Below, piece by piece: positions 37,790-48,987 of a DNA stretch of 64,000 nt. The translations under genes were made by a program, and so were the position numbers. Under the pieces are notes generated by a model. It was not told where the DNA came from. It made no database searches and saw nothing but the letters and a program-made list of their open reading frames with translations. Source of the DNA: Nilaparvata lugens (taxonomy: Eukaryota; Arthropoda; Insecta; Hemiptera; Delphacidae); the NCBI RefSeq assembly GCF_014356525.2, contig NC_052504.1:58903137-58967136 (forward strand). Reading direction: 5' to 3'. Each line of letters begins with the position of its first letter. Positions within the stretch are counted from its first letter, which is position 1.

Positions 37790-37890
37790 AATCACTTGAT
37801 AATGGCATTATATAGCCGAAACATGTCGTGATTGAAACATTTTAAAAGGGTACTTCGATTTTTGATTTTTATTTATATAATAAATACTGT
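37790..37890 (+). mobile_element. Hammerhead-like GAAAC hairpin of Penelope/SINE type, copy 2
   Basis: CTTGATAAT, stem GGC/GCC around ATTATATA, GAAAC, then ATGTCGTG is followed by AAAAGGGTACTTCGATTTTT and an A+T tail with AATAAA. The order matches copy 1 at 2575-2660 and the minimal hammerhead of Penelope-like elements. The CUGANGA box is degenerate here as well. It lies on the opposite strand, just past the stop codon of the 37930-38385 ORF. Confidence 0.5.
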
Positions 37891-37929
37891 ATGCATGAAA
37901 TTAGATATGAACTAATTGAATAAAGTTCT

Positions 37930-38385
37930 TCAGGACAAAAACTTGTTGTCATTTTCTCTTGCATCCCCTGTAAAATTGCATGAATCACAGTTGAGTATTT
38001 GAATATACAAATTTTGAATGGGTTTTTCATATTTGAAGTGGACCCACCATAAATGAATTCTATAAGTAATGTAAAGAGGGAAAGAGGATTGAAGAGTAAA
38101 GAGGATTGAAGATGTTAAGGTGCTATTCTGGAGAAAATATTTGTAAATGGAAAATAACAATATTGTAACTATAATAAGTTTCATATTTCCTACTGATAAG
38201 AAAATAAAAAAGCAGAATGATAATAAAATAGAGAAACAGACTGCTATCAAATATCCTGAAATCCCAATGTCAAAATCCACATTATATTCAGTCATATTAT
38301 ATTGATTCATGTCCAATATTTTCCAAGTATAAGAAACATACTCATTGGGAATAGGCACGAAATCAACGAATGAGGAAGAAATCAT
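37930..38385 (-). CDS. 151-residue hydrophobic membrane protein ORF, unknown family
   Basis: This is the best single-exon candidate in the window. A minus-strand ATG (with an in-frame TGA 4 codons upstream) begins 151 codons ending in TGA. The N-terminal ~45 residues are polar and acidic (MISSSFVDFVPIPNEYVSYT). Residues about 48-68 and 70-87 form two hydrophobic spans (GYLIAVCFSILLSFCFFIFL; MKLIIVTILLFSIYKYF), and about 93-112 may be a third. The C-terminal part is polar with several Asn, Cys and Lys. AATAAA occurs on the minus strand about 55 nt past the stop. It is too short for a whole chemoreceptor and I recognise no family. It would be a nested gene or a retained fragment. Confidence 0.35.
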   Translation of the reverse strand: MISSSFVDFVPIPNEYVSYTWKILDMNQYNMTEYNVDFDIGISGYLIAVCFSILLSFCFFIFLSVGNMKLIIVTILLFSIYKYFLQNSTLTSSILFTLQSSFPLYITYRIHLWWVHFKYEKPIQNLYIQILNCDSCNFTGDARENDNKFLS

Positions 38386-38723
38386 CTCGTTTCTTCATAA
38401 ATTGGAGTTATACTCTATTTTATTTGTCAATTATTGCCTGTAGCTTAGCTGTGAAAAAATAAGGAAAAGCTAATAAATTTATAATGAGGTAAAAGTAAAA
38501 ACATACAGCAAGACGCAAAACAAGAAGACGCGATAGAAATTTCAGGTTGTGTTACGCGTGTTACTTTGGCATAAGGAGGAAGTAATGCAGGAGACAGTGA
38601 AATACGATGTTAAAGGTAGCTGTGAATCATCTTAATGCATCGATCGATTCCAGCCTCAGCACACCTTTTTTTTCTCGAGGGAAAGAAATTCTGGCTCTAG
38701 CCGTTGTTCTAGGTGCGCATTTC

Positions 38724-38981
38724 TCACAGACTTGTTCTTTCCCTTATCATCGCTTCGTTATGCTCCTCCATTCTTTTTCGGAAGTTTTCTCCGACTGCCG
38801 CGAGGAAAATTCTCGCAGCCATATCGCCTAACCACCCACAAAGCGCTATCAATATGTCAACACCTCTACATCCCAATGATATATTCGTTCTCTCAACGAT
38901 CACCGACTGGAAATCGTGTGCAAAGAGAATAAAATCATCACTGAATCTCCACTCTTGAAAAAAGATACACACTGGGAACAT
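38724..38981 (-). CDS. 85-residue ORF, product unknown
   Basis: The minus-strand ATG at 38981 opens 85 codons (MFPVCIFFQEWRFSDDFILF, ending NEAMIRERTSL). One hydrophobic stretch (VDILIALCGWLGDMAARIFL) is followed by a charged tail. The region is GC-balanced and both plus-strand frames are also open, so coding is uncertain. It lies upstream of, and in the same direction as, the 37930-38385 ORF. Confidence 0.2.
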   Translation of the reverse strand: MFPVCIFFQEWRFSDDFILFAHDFQSVIVERTNISLGCRGVDILIALCGWLGDMAARIFLAAVGENFRKRMEEHNEAMIRERTSL

Positions 38982-38999
38982 AACGATATTTCAAACACT

Positions 39000-39800
39000 A
39001 TCCGATTATTCGCAACATAGCGCACTTCCTTAAGCGAAATCATAAATCATTACACGAAGGACAAAGTTCGAGACCAGCTAATCGAACAATGTGCGAAGAA
39101 AGTTTGCCCTTTGCACATAACCGTTTAATAAATTATTCCGGTGAGATCATCTAGATGCATTGTTACGTATTTAAAACATTATTCAAAGGCGCGCGGATAA
39201 ATATTCAAAATCCAACTTCTTATCTATATTGTGGCATATTTATTGCACAGACCCTCGTGCGTGCTCAGTTACATATTCATATTCAGTTATATATGGCTTG
39301 GGCATTATTATTTTTGTTCCCGATCCACGCCATGTATGGGCTTAATACTTAAAAGGTTGATAAGCCCAGGTCAGTGAGAATTAGACTATCGACATATTGA
39401 ATTGAAACTAACTGATATCGAATATTACGTCAGATATTTTAATTTCATTCACACCTCTCATATGTCGGGAATGTACAAGCTAACACTCAACGTCAATGAT
39501 AAAACAATTTTAATTCTAGTAATTTTGATTTACTCCGAGGAAAAACATAATTGGAAACGTAACAAGTGTTCATAATATTGATATAATCCCCAAAATATTC
39601 ATGAGCATGTATCATAGACGAAAGGGTAAAATTAAATTCATTTTAGGCAGTTTGAAAATCCTACAATAGCCTTTATCTCAGCGAAATAAGACTGGTTCAA
39701 GGTGTACGTAGTCAATAAAAAAGAGGAAGAGGTATAGGTGTGAACAGAAGAAGAAGGAGAGGCAGTGGAGGGAGAAGACAGAAGGAGGAGAACAAGGAAA
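39000..39800. other. Intronic stretch, nothing recognised
   Basis: Ordinary A+T-rich sequence, turning purine-rich from about 39715. Confidence 0.5.
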
Positions 39801-39804
39801 AAGA

Positions 39805-39910
39805 GGAGATTGATTGATTGATTGTTTTTATTTTGTGCTAGGTCTAGACAGACCCATTGCACATCAGAATATTTTACATCAGAAATTATAAGTAGCATAA
39901 AAAAGATGAT
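39805..39910. mobile_element. Possible retroelement tail inside a purine tract
   Basis: A (GATT)n run followed by GTTTTTATTTTGTGCTAGG and about 70 bp of mixed sequence interrupts an otherwise purine-rich region. Similar TTTATT-led tails occur near 42810 and 40815. This fits 3' ends of short retroelements, but I cannot name the family. Confidence 0.35.
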
Positions 39911-40019
39911 AAAAAAGGAGATGGAGGAAGCACAGGGAAAGGGGGAAGCCGAAGAGGAGGATGTAGGAGTAGAGGATTCAAAATTAACGAGGAATAAGGA
40001 GGAAAATTGACAAGTAAAG

Positions 40020-40120
40020 ATGAAGCAGAAGAAGAAGAAGAAGAAGAAGAAGAAGAAGAAGAAGAAGAAGAAGAAGAAGAAGAGAAGAAGAAGAAGAAGA
40101 AGAAGAAGAAGAAGAAATGA
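40020..40120 (+). repeat. (GAA)n microsatellite
   Basis: About 95 bp of nearly pure AAG/GAA triplets, with one interruption near 40081. Together with 39715-39800 and 39900-40010 it forms a long purine-rich domain. Confidence 0.95.
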
Positions 40121-41615
40121 ATGTCGGCCGGTCGTCACCCTGGTATCTTACAACCCCGAGGCACTATTCGGCCGTCAACACACCGTTCCACCGCTGCAAA
40201 TGATCCCGTTGACGAAGGTGATCGTTCCTGGTTCTCCATTCGCCGCATAGCTGTGATTGATGTGTGGCGCAGCCGCACTGCATTCATCAATCAACAAACC
40301 ACTGTACCAGTCTTGTACTTGCTAGTGGAGTACTGGGTCGGTCGAAACACCATAAACAGAAGAAATTGGAGTGGAAGAACCAGCTGAAGATGCAATAATC
40401 ACTTAATATTTGTCTCAATGAATGATTGCTCTATTGCAATCAAGATTCATGGGGAGGCTATTGGAGAATGACGTGTGAGCAGAATATATAGATGGAGAAT
40501 GTAGATCGTGTAATCCCAAGTAAACACATAGAGTGAAGATACTGTTTATTATTGATAAAGATACCTAGATTATTTGTCCCTGGTAAAACTGAGTCATATT
40601 CTACCTCTTCACATGTGCCCAATTTGGTGTGCAGTTGAGGTTACTTTGCCATTTCATATAATATTATATTTTTCAATTACTCAATTGTTGAGATATGTTA
40701 ACAAATAAATTCGTTTTCAGACTCGGTCTGATTGTTTTGCATTTGAATACGTTTTACTTTTGGTCTTAAAAAATGGAATCTTTCCTGCTAGATGTCAAAT
40801 TCAAAATTCAAATGATCTTTATTCACAAAAAAGTAATACAGCAGCAGAAACATTATATAAATAGTGAATACTACTATGTAATATTATTATTATGTACTTT
40901 TTTTAAGGGAAAGGTTGGAATTCAACGTTTTAAACAAAGTTGAGGAACATTGGGTTCACCTTGGCGGGGCGGAACAAAATTTGGATCTCTCCACTAATAC
41001 AAGTATGGCATAATTAATTAAGAGCAAAGATAATCAAGATGGATAACTTTAAAGAGTTGATAATAATTTTAGAAAAGTGATGTGACCTATGGAAGGATTG
41101 ATAATATTATTATCCTTCACATATACAATATTTAATATTCTAAAAATTGCCCTTATCATGTTAAATTCTCCTGTAAAGTGAGTAAAAAAGTTTGGAAGTA
41201 TCATAGCCTTTTCCAATGTGAATGTCAACGTCATTCGTACATTCCCATTCTAGAATAGCAATATTGAACTTCTGATGTACTTTATAATGGGGTAGGCTAG
41301 TATTGAATCTTGAATTGATTTTTCCATCACATGAATAAGAACAGGTTGGCTAGCCCAATATTGTATTTCTTTTGTGAAGAAACATTACTGGAGATTCTTT
41401 CAACAATATATTCGAAAATATACTGCTTAAGCTAAGCAGTATTCAATCGGTATTGAAAGTTGATTAATCAAGCAGTATGTGATTGAGTTGAGAAAAATAT
41501 ATTCTTCCCACAACGGCAGTTTAGTCTGTATGAAATCATAGCATCCTCAGTCAGAAAATAAAAATAAAACACGTTATTTTCTGAGATAATGAAATTCAGA
41601 TATGTAATTTGTAAT
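40121..41615. other. GC-balanced block then A+T-rich intron start
   Basis: 40125-40395 is balanced and open in two plus frames (up to 88 codons), with no recognised product. From 40400 on it is A+T-rich, with a retroelement-like GATCTTTATTCACAAAAA string at about 40815. Confidence 0.4.
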
Positions 41616-41621
41616 ACTCAC

Positions 41622-41701
41622 GACCTTGATTGCAGAATTTGGAAATGTGAAATACTCATTACTCATAACTTCCCCATGTCCATCGGTGAACAACTCCTTA
41701 C
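41622..41701 (-). CDS. Rapgap1: Rapgap1-like N-terminal exon 2
   Basis: On the minus strand a strong acceptor (nine T, then CCAG) is followed by 80 nt and a consensus donor, GTC|GTGAGT. Only one frame is open. It reads KELFTDGHGEVMSNEYF, then TFPNSAIKV, and looks like true protein rather than A+T noise. The exon begins with two codon bases and ends on a whole codon. The start matches the one-base overhang of the exon at 42203-42227, completing a Gly codon. The end matches the phase-0 GoLoco exon at 852-944. I do not recognise the peptide as a domain, so assignment to the Rapgap1-like gene rests on strand, phase and order. Confidence 0.55.
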
Positions 41702-42202
41702 CTGGAAAAAAAAATTCGTTAAATCAATGTGAAACATTGTATCAGAACAGATATGCCAATATATTCAAATCTAGCAGAATAGGGCGTAAGTGAAAAAAAT
41801 ATAACATACTGTAGAATAGTGTGTCACCCGTGAAGAAGCATATTGATATTGCGCGGCATAATGAAGTATCCCGCGGTTTTATGTTGCAAGGCCAAGTGCA
41901 GCCATGTTCTAATAAAGGCTTTGGCCCAGCTTGGTGGTATTGCAATTACAACACCTCACATTAAATTCCATCCTCAGAGCAGAAAGTATAGCATAAATAT
42001 TGTGGTCTATTGCTTTTAACAAGGAACGACCAGCAGCGCACTATAAATAAGACCATGCCGGAGAGCTCCCGTAGTTTTATTCCACTTTTCGCTACATTGT
42101 TGCAAAACAGCACAAGCTGTACTTGGTAGTGAATATATTCTGAAAAAATAATTTCGTTTTCCAGCTCTTTCATTTTAGAAACAGAGAAAAAAGTTGCCTT
42201 AC
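41702..42202 (-). other. Rapgap1: Inferred intron 1 of the Rapgap1-like gene
   Basis: 501 bp on the minus strand from GTAAGG to TTTTTTTTTCCAG. No repeat or exon was seen inside, apart from a chance frame that continues past the donor. Confidence 0.45.
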
Positions 42203-42227
42203 CGGTAAGGCCAACTAAACTTCCCAT
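42203..42227 (-). CDS. Rapgap1: Rapgap1-like first coding exon (start codon)
   Basis: ATG at 42227-42225 begins MGSLVGLT plus one base, followed by the donor ACCG|GTAAGG. An in-frame TAA lies two codons upstream, so this ATG is the first possible start of the frame. Joined to the next exon, the overhang makes a Gly codon, and the protein continues into KELFTDGH. The exon is only 25 coding nt long, so the model needs transcript evidence. The donor lies inside a 14-bp perfect palindrome, CCTTACCGGTAAGG (42197-42210). Confidence 0.4.
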
Positions 42228-42490
42228 AAGTTAGGTATAATACTGTTACCTAAAAGTTAGTTATAGTTATATGCAGATTAAAACATATTGCGTCGTAATG
42301 TTTTATGAGTGAGTTATAAATTTGGCTTTAATTGGGTGATATTATAGAAACTGCTCGACTGATATTGTCGTACAAATAATGAGAGGATCGGGATTAAATT
42401 TTTAATGAGATAATCTTGAAAAACTTTCAAATGTGGAGTGGATTCAAAGTTAATGTTATGTTACAGAAGATGCAAACAAACGATTTGATT

Positions 42491-42524
42491 CGACAAGCCA
42501 ACTCCAAGAGTTCTAAATAACTGA
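42491..42524 (-). promoter_or_regulatory. Candidate core promoter: initiator plus DPE-like motif
   Basis: On the minus strand TCAGTT (42524-42519) matches the insect initiator TCAGTY with A+1 at 42522. TGTCG falls exactly at +28 to +32, four of five matches to the DPE RGWYV. No TATA box is visible. The site would give a 5' leader of about 295 nt before the ATG at 42227. Another initiator (TCAGTC, 42362-42357) lies closer but has no DPE. Confidence 0.3.
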
Positions 42525-42789
42525 ATATAATGAACTTTTGTTAGGTTGGTGTAATTGCTTGGTTGCTTACAGTTGCATCCTGCGAGTGTTGACGTGTCTG
42601 TACCATATAACAATGATGTTGTGTTGTAAGTGTTACTGGAAACCCGAAATAATTGAATTGCTCATATTGTGTATTTGTGAAATTATTATTAATAAATAGT
42701 ACTCTCTAATAAATTGAGCTTGTGTTTATATTATTCCAACATAAAACAGCATTCTTCCAAAAAAAAATATTGTGGAATGAGAGAGAGAT

Positions 42790-42847
42790 TTTAGATTAGA
42801 TTAGATTAGATTTCTTTATTTATGTATGTTACAATATTTACTGGCTC

Positions 42848-42886
<39 letters not shown>
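42790..42886. repeat. (GATTA)n plus retroelement-like tail plus (GA)n
   Basis: Four GATTA units run into TTTCTTTATTTATGTATG and about 35 bp of mixed sequence, then about 34 bp of pure GA. The middle part resembles insect retroelement 3' ends. The GA run is a simple microsatellite. Confidence 0.7.
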
Positions 42887-42887
<1 letters not shown>

Positions 42888-42899
42888 TCAACTTGTTGG

Positions 42900-44220
42900 C
42901 TCTTATAGGGGAATCAATGAACATTTTTGCTACTTCAATCAAATTCATCATAAATATTGTATTTAATTTGTCGAATTCAAATATTTTGTTTTACTTAAAT
43001 GAGTTATTGATTTGAAAAAGATAAACCATGATTAGGTGGAAAAAGCATAGAGTTGAAATATTATATTATTAGTATTATGGTATTACAGTATTATAATAAT
43101 AAACTTTTGTTTACAAGTTAAAACATTATTAATAGTCGAATGTAGCTCAAATAGGAAAATGCAGCATTCAATCCCTTCCAGCGGAAAAATAAATAGCTGA
43201 ATGTGAAGATGATATTATTTTATCAGTCATCAATGTCACTGTTATCAGGAAGGAAGCTTGAAAGGAATTAAAGTAGCTTAGCTCTCTGATAAGAGATTAC
43301 GGCCATATGTGTTGACTCATTGATAACAGGATTCTCGATGAGGCGAATAGGCTTGGGAAGCATTTACGTTACGAGATTAGCGTTGAAAGGAAGAAACTCC
43401 GCTATCCGTTAAAACAATATTGGAGGGCGGCAGTAGCACGTGAGCTGCTATTCTGTTTGCTTTTTTTGTACTCGAGAAAAATAATCAGATTCGTGGAGGA
43501 GTAGGCTGCATAGCGTGGGGAGAGATACAGACTGTGATGAAATATTACAAAACAGACAGAGACCCACTACTATGCGGTAGCTGAATGTTAGAGAATAACA
43601 GTTACCAAACTTTTGGGGCGTAACCTCAAAGCTCGCTTGTATTCGAAATATTCTTCATTCGAGATGAATTTTTAACAACCTAAAAGTTGAGAGAAAACAG
43701 ATTCACAGTGGAGAGGAAATTGTGTCTCATTTAAAAAAACAACTCTTCGAATGACTCCAATTTTCTTGAAGAATGTTTTGCAGCTTTCCGACTGGAATAC
43801 ATTCCTGCTTTCTGTTGTAAGCGATCTGCTTTATGATTATTTTATTAGTGAGAGGATGAAGTTATCTGAGAACTTCAACCCAATCAGATTCAACCATGAT
43901 TTAAAAATGAGCTTGATACTATAGAATGGAAAAATTGCCTGAAGTTGATAAATCATATTTAGTTTGATATTGTGTTGCATTAGCTTTAAGGAATGTAACG
44001 TCTGCAAGTAATGCTTGCAGTTTTTACTCTCAATCTCAATATTAGTCGATAGAATATAGAGTAGGCTATCTCAATATTGAGTCGATATACTCTTTTTTGG
44101 ACCAAGTTATTTGTAGAACATTTTTGAACTTTCTGTTGTTTCTCTTCAGTAGAAACTCTTCTCATGAAATCCAACCACCAAAGGCTTTTTAATATCAGTA
44201 CAAGTAACGAAATAGTATAT
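42900..44220. other. A+T-rich intergenic stretch
   Basis: One balanced block lies at about 43370-43560. No exon or repeat family is recognised. Confidence 0.45.
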
Positions 44221-44226
44221 TTCGCA

Positions 44227-45060
44227 CCTAGGGCCGAAAATGAGACTTTTCCGGCTCGAAATCGGTTTTCAAGTCCTCGGCCGTAGGCCGAGGACTAGAA
44301 AAGATTGAGAGCCGGAAAAACATTTTTGCCCATGGTGAGAACGTTATTTTTCGCCACACAGAAAATAAACAATATAAATATGAGAATAATTGTTTATTAG
44401 GCACTTCCGAAAGCAAAACAGGAAGGTCATAGCTCTAGCAAATCTGAGGTAATCTGAATATTAGGAAATTGTCCAAGGATGTTTATTTTTTATTCGATTT
44501 GTCTAAATAACCTAAAAGATTATGTTCAATTATGTAAGAGGTTGAGTTTATACTTTTTATTCTTCCAAATGACAATAAGATGATATTATTATAAATGTTT
44601 TGATTTTTGAATAATAAACACAAATAATGAAAAGTTTTTTGATCAGCTGTTTTAGCACACTTGAAATTTGGCAAATCTGAATGTCAACGTCAACAATGCT
44701 TGTTGTCGTTGACTTCGGAAGTTTAGGTTAGAAGTTCTATCCTACTCTGAAAATCGAATTTGAATAGTTTTTAATATATATCTTATCTTTATTTTATTCA
44801 TCCAAATAAAATGATAGTATCTTATTGCAGAATACTTATTCAATTCTAGAAGCATAAACTGATTCCGTTTCATAAACCATTTTGTAAACACGTTCACATC
44901 AAATCAGAATCAGCTGACTTCAAGGTTATTTTACAGCCCTAGGGCCGTAAAACTTTTACCGGCCTGGTCAGAAAACAATCATTTTCGGCCTCCATATGAC
45001 GCACGAAAACCAGCTCATTACATCCAAGTGGGGCGAAAACTCCTTTTCTCCTCATGCTAA
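44227..45060. mobile_element. Possible decayed element with GC-rich palindromic end
   Basis: GC-rich borders about 0.7 kb apart share the string CCTAGGGCCG (44227 and 44938). TTTTTCGCCACAC at 44347 is matched inversely by GTGGGGCGAAAA at 45030. The left border holds a perfect hairpin, AGTCCTCGGCC-GTA-GGCCGAGGACT (44272-44296). The A+T-rich middle has no transposase frame. This looks like a foldback or MITE-like relic, but its ends are not firm. Confidence 0.4.
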
Positions 45061-48000
45061 TTTGATCGTGTCATAAGTCCACTTGTAGCTAGTATCATCA
45101 AAACTAATAGACAGTAATTTTACATAAGGTAACAGCAAACCAGTATCAAGTGTTCATAAACAGAAAATTGAACACAATTTGTCAGTAGCTGCCTGTTTTA
45201 ATGGTTCCCCGGAGCCGGAAATAGGCGTTTAAATAGGAAGCGAGGAAAGCTGTGCCCTACCTTTATAGGCTATTGTCATTCATTTGTGTTGGTGAGGTCC
45301 CACACGATCAAAGCAGCAGCACACTTTTGTTTTCAGTCAACAACTGCTCAATTGGCAATCAGTTTTCATGATTATTTCTCTGCGACCTTGTGGTGCCGGT
45401 AACGTATGAGTGGGAATGAATGATAAATTGATCCTTATGAGTAATACTCTCAATGAATACTAATCATCAATGATCTTAAACACACACGATCTATGATAGA
45501 ATAATTTTGAAAACCAAAGATTACAATTTCTATCTAAACTTGTTCAAGTTTATGGATGAAAGTAGATAAAATATAATTTGGTAAAATTAAATTGACTCCT
45601 AGAAATCTAACTGGCAAAAAACTTGATCAGATATAAAAATGACATCTTCGAAATTTCTTCTCTCAATACAAAATTCTGAGGGTTAACGATTTCCGATATA
45701 ATCTATATTTCCGGAACATTCAGCAATCGATATTATTTCGATTGGACACTAAAAGAGATTATATCCTATAAAAATTGGATTCTACTTTTCATTGGATTGA
45801 TGAATATTGAAAGATAAATAATTCAACAGAGCTGAAATCACATTTCTATCACAGGCTATCTAGTTCATTTTCTAAACTCCATAGGCAAAATGTTATTAAC
45901 ATAATTATCTTTGATTTTTTGGTAACAATCAAGTGAATTGGAGTTTTACTGAATATAACGATAGTGGAAGAGAAGGAAAAATGCGTGGTATGAAAAGCAA
46001 TAGGAGAAACAGAGTAATATATTATGATATATTACAGCATTAAAAAAATAGGAATAGAACAATAACAGAATACGATGGAAATTGCTCGCAATAAATGTAA
46101 GTCATCAGTGTTAGAATTTATTGTTGCAGCCACAAGTTTGCTAAAACGTGAGCACAAAGTTCCATCTTCGAGAGGATTTTGGAGCTTAGGGCTCTGAAAT
46201 TTGAAGCTTAAGAGCTGAGGTAGAAACGCTATGACGTCACAAACAATAGAGACCATCATTTAATTTCGCTACACTTCTCTTGAATCGAGGTATAATATCC
46301 GGCTATATTCTGAGGTACATATTAAAATAGAGTTCCACAAGAATAGAAGTTATTCAGGAAGATTTTTCTCAGTATTATGAATCTTCAGAAGGTGATGAGT
46401 TTCTGGTTGGAAAAATCTATGGAATAATGTGGATGAACTTAGCACAGTGGCCTCAGTTTTGAATAAAAAAGTTGTTTTCGGCTCAATAACAGAAATGTAA
46501 TGATGCATATCTCATGCATACTCCAAGTACGGTAATTCAATTCATTCGTTTCACATGGTGCATGATATATTCCTCTCTTCTCGAAAAAGAAATACTGATT
46601 TGGAAGCATTCCTATCTTGATAATGTTTTGAATAAATAATAATAGTTTGTTGATAGGATTTAGATCACTCAATGCTCTTATTCATTACTTCAGCAAATTA
46701 TTCTATTTCATAATCCTCCAGACTCTAAGAAATACACATTCCAATACAGCTTGAAAACTATTGATAAAATTACAAAGAAGTGATTCCTCACTCAATAACA
46801 AAGACGTGACTTTAGCGAGTCATTTAAAATAATAATTCAAGCAATTTCTGCAAAAAATTGGTATAACCATTGATCAATAAATGAAAATACACATGGGTTT
46901 TGAGGACACTCACATGGGGTATAGTAGTTTTGTTTACTCGATAATAGCCAAACTTCCATGAATTTCCTTGTGAATTTTGTTCTATTTTTCATTTATTTTT
47001 TTCAAATTATCTCGAATTTTATTTGAATTAAAGAGATATGGTGTATGTTAAATCAGATCCATTTTGGTCCATTAATGCTCCATGCAGTCTACATTAAATT
47101 CCATGTATCGTTGACTATTCAATGAAAGCGACTTGATGCATGAAATAATCTCCAAGCTGTACAGGATGTGATATAATTGAAAAATTCAATGTAAGAGTGC
47201 CATTAGCATGCTTCGTAGAAGATTAATCATATCCCTTGCAAAGCTCATCCAAGATAATTTTGATAGCTATTCTGTGACTCAACCGAATAATCTAGTTAGT
47301 AGCCATTTCAATTATTTCAGTAAAAGCACATGGAACACGTATTTTAGTTAATGTGTCAGATCTTGTTGGGTATCAAGCGTAATTTATATGTGTACTTTCT
47401 CATATACGTATGACGCTCTCTGCCCTACTATAAATTGGATAAATAAAACATCTACAGTTAAGAAATACTCAATCATCACTTTATATTCAATAGACATGGC
47501 TGAAATTTGCAAGAAAAGGGAAGATAACCGGCGCTTATTCGATTTAAAGTATAAGTACACGAACTGAACAGAACAAACGCTGAGCAAAATGCACGTAGAG
47601 ACACAAGTTAGTGGGGAAGAGCCGAGAATCAGATAACCTCGTTACCTCTCGACAGATGAGTTCGTCCAATTTCCCATGGAACAAGCAATTTCACCAATTT
47701 TAGAAGAACCAGTTTTTATCAAGAAAGTTCACGTAAGATGAATCAGGCTGAAACATTATAGGAGAACTTGCTCCAGTGGAAGGTTGAAGGTGCAATATTC
47801 TAATGAGACAACGACGACTTTAACCGGTAGCAATTATTTTGCTGCCGATATTATTCTACATCTTACTCTTCAAATACAAGATATGATATACCATCAATTA
47901 GATACCGAATAAGAAAAGTTCAAGTATCCGTAATAAGAATACTACCACAATTATGTACCATAACATCATTATCATTATCATTATCATTATTACTATTATT

Positions 48001-48980
48001 AAACTAGCTGGCACGGAGTTATTTTCGCTCTAATCCGTTAGAGGAAAAAGTTTAACAATATCATAAACGTTTGGATAGTACAAGGTAAAGATTCAGATAT
48101 GTAGACAGCCCATAATACTGTACTCAACTTCAAGATAATTGACCATAAACTTATGTGACATTAACCTTGCAGCTGCTACATCTTGCTAAAATGCTGAAAT
48201 GGCATTTAAAATTTGGAAAAATCATTCTTCAAAAACAATTAAATACAGAAAAAGTATTTTACTCGTTATTACAGATCTAATAATATGTAAGACTCAATAC
48301 AATAGAGGCACTATTTGGACATGAATAATTTGGTTTAATTAAAATACGGGAATGCGAATACAAAAACTGATTTCTCTCTACTAAGATTAAATCGACCAGA
48401 ATGTTATCTAGTTGATACGCAGTGAGGTAATTCTTGGTTTTTGAATCTTGAATTTGAAATATTGCTATCTGTGAATAGTATGGGCTAAATATCAAGGGAT
48501 TCAAATAATAAAAGATTGATCATGATCATACTAACTTATTACCAGTTGATATAATATGTTTAAAATGTTGTAGACAATGAGCTGTTCAAAATCTTTTTAA
48601 CCACTGGCAAAAGTATTGATCCGTCATTCAATAATATTCATAAATAATAGATAAGATACGTAGAATTCAATGTACAGTTTCAAGAATTTTTATTCGAAAA
48701 TCAAGTAAAGTATTTCTATACGGCTTCTATTGCTGATAAGATCATATTTTTCCATTGCGATCTTATGAGCGTTGTTAATGCTGTTATAACAATCGTTGTT
48801 CTTTACAGAACATTGAGTTTATTTACATACAAGGATTATAATTTTCACGTAGAAATTCAATTTGAAGATGAGATAAAACAGACGATAGCAAAGTAAATTT
48901 TAATGTCAAATATGAATTCTAATGTTCATAATAATTTTGAGAAGATACATCAACAGGTGATAATCATTTGTAACTAAGAC
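45061..48980. other. Intergenic A+T-rich stretch
   Basis: A balanced block at 45180-45420 and (TTATCA)n at about 47966-47990 are the only marked features. Short minus-strand frames (for example 46032-46259) are unassigned. Confidence 0.45.
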
Positions 48981-48987
48981 AGGTTGA

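Larger units (their letters stand above)
945..41621 (-). other. Rapgap1: Inferred 40.7-kb intron of the Rapgap1-like gene
   Basis: If the exons at 41622-41701 and 852-944 are consecutive, the whole interval is one intron, starting GTGAGT and ending TTTTCGCAG on the minus strand. Both flanking exons are phase 0 at the junction, so the join keeps the frame. Very long 5' introns are normal for signalling genes in repeat-rich insect genomes. Undetected alternative first exons could lie inside. The interval is mostly A+T-rich sequence with repeats and a few islands, listed separately. Confidence 0.45.

Noticed and set aside
39638..40138. 166-codon frame with long poly-Leu and poly-Phe
   Set aside because: It is a translation of the (GAA)n microsatellite and adjoining purine tract.
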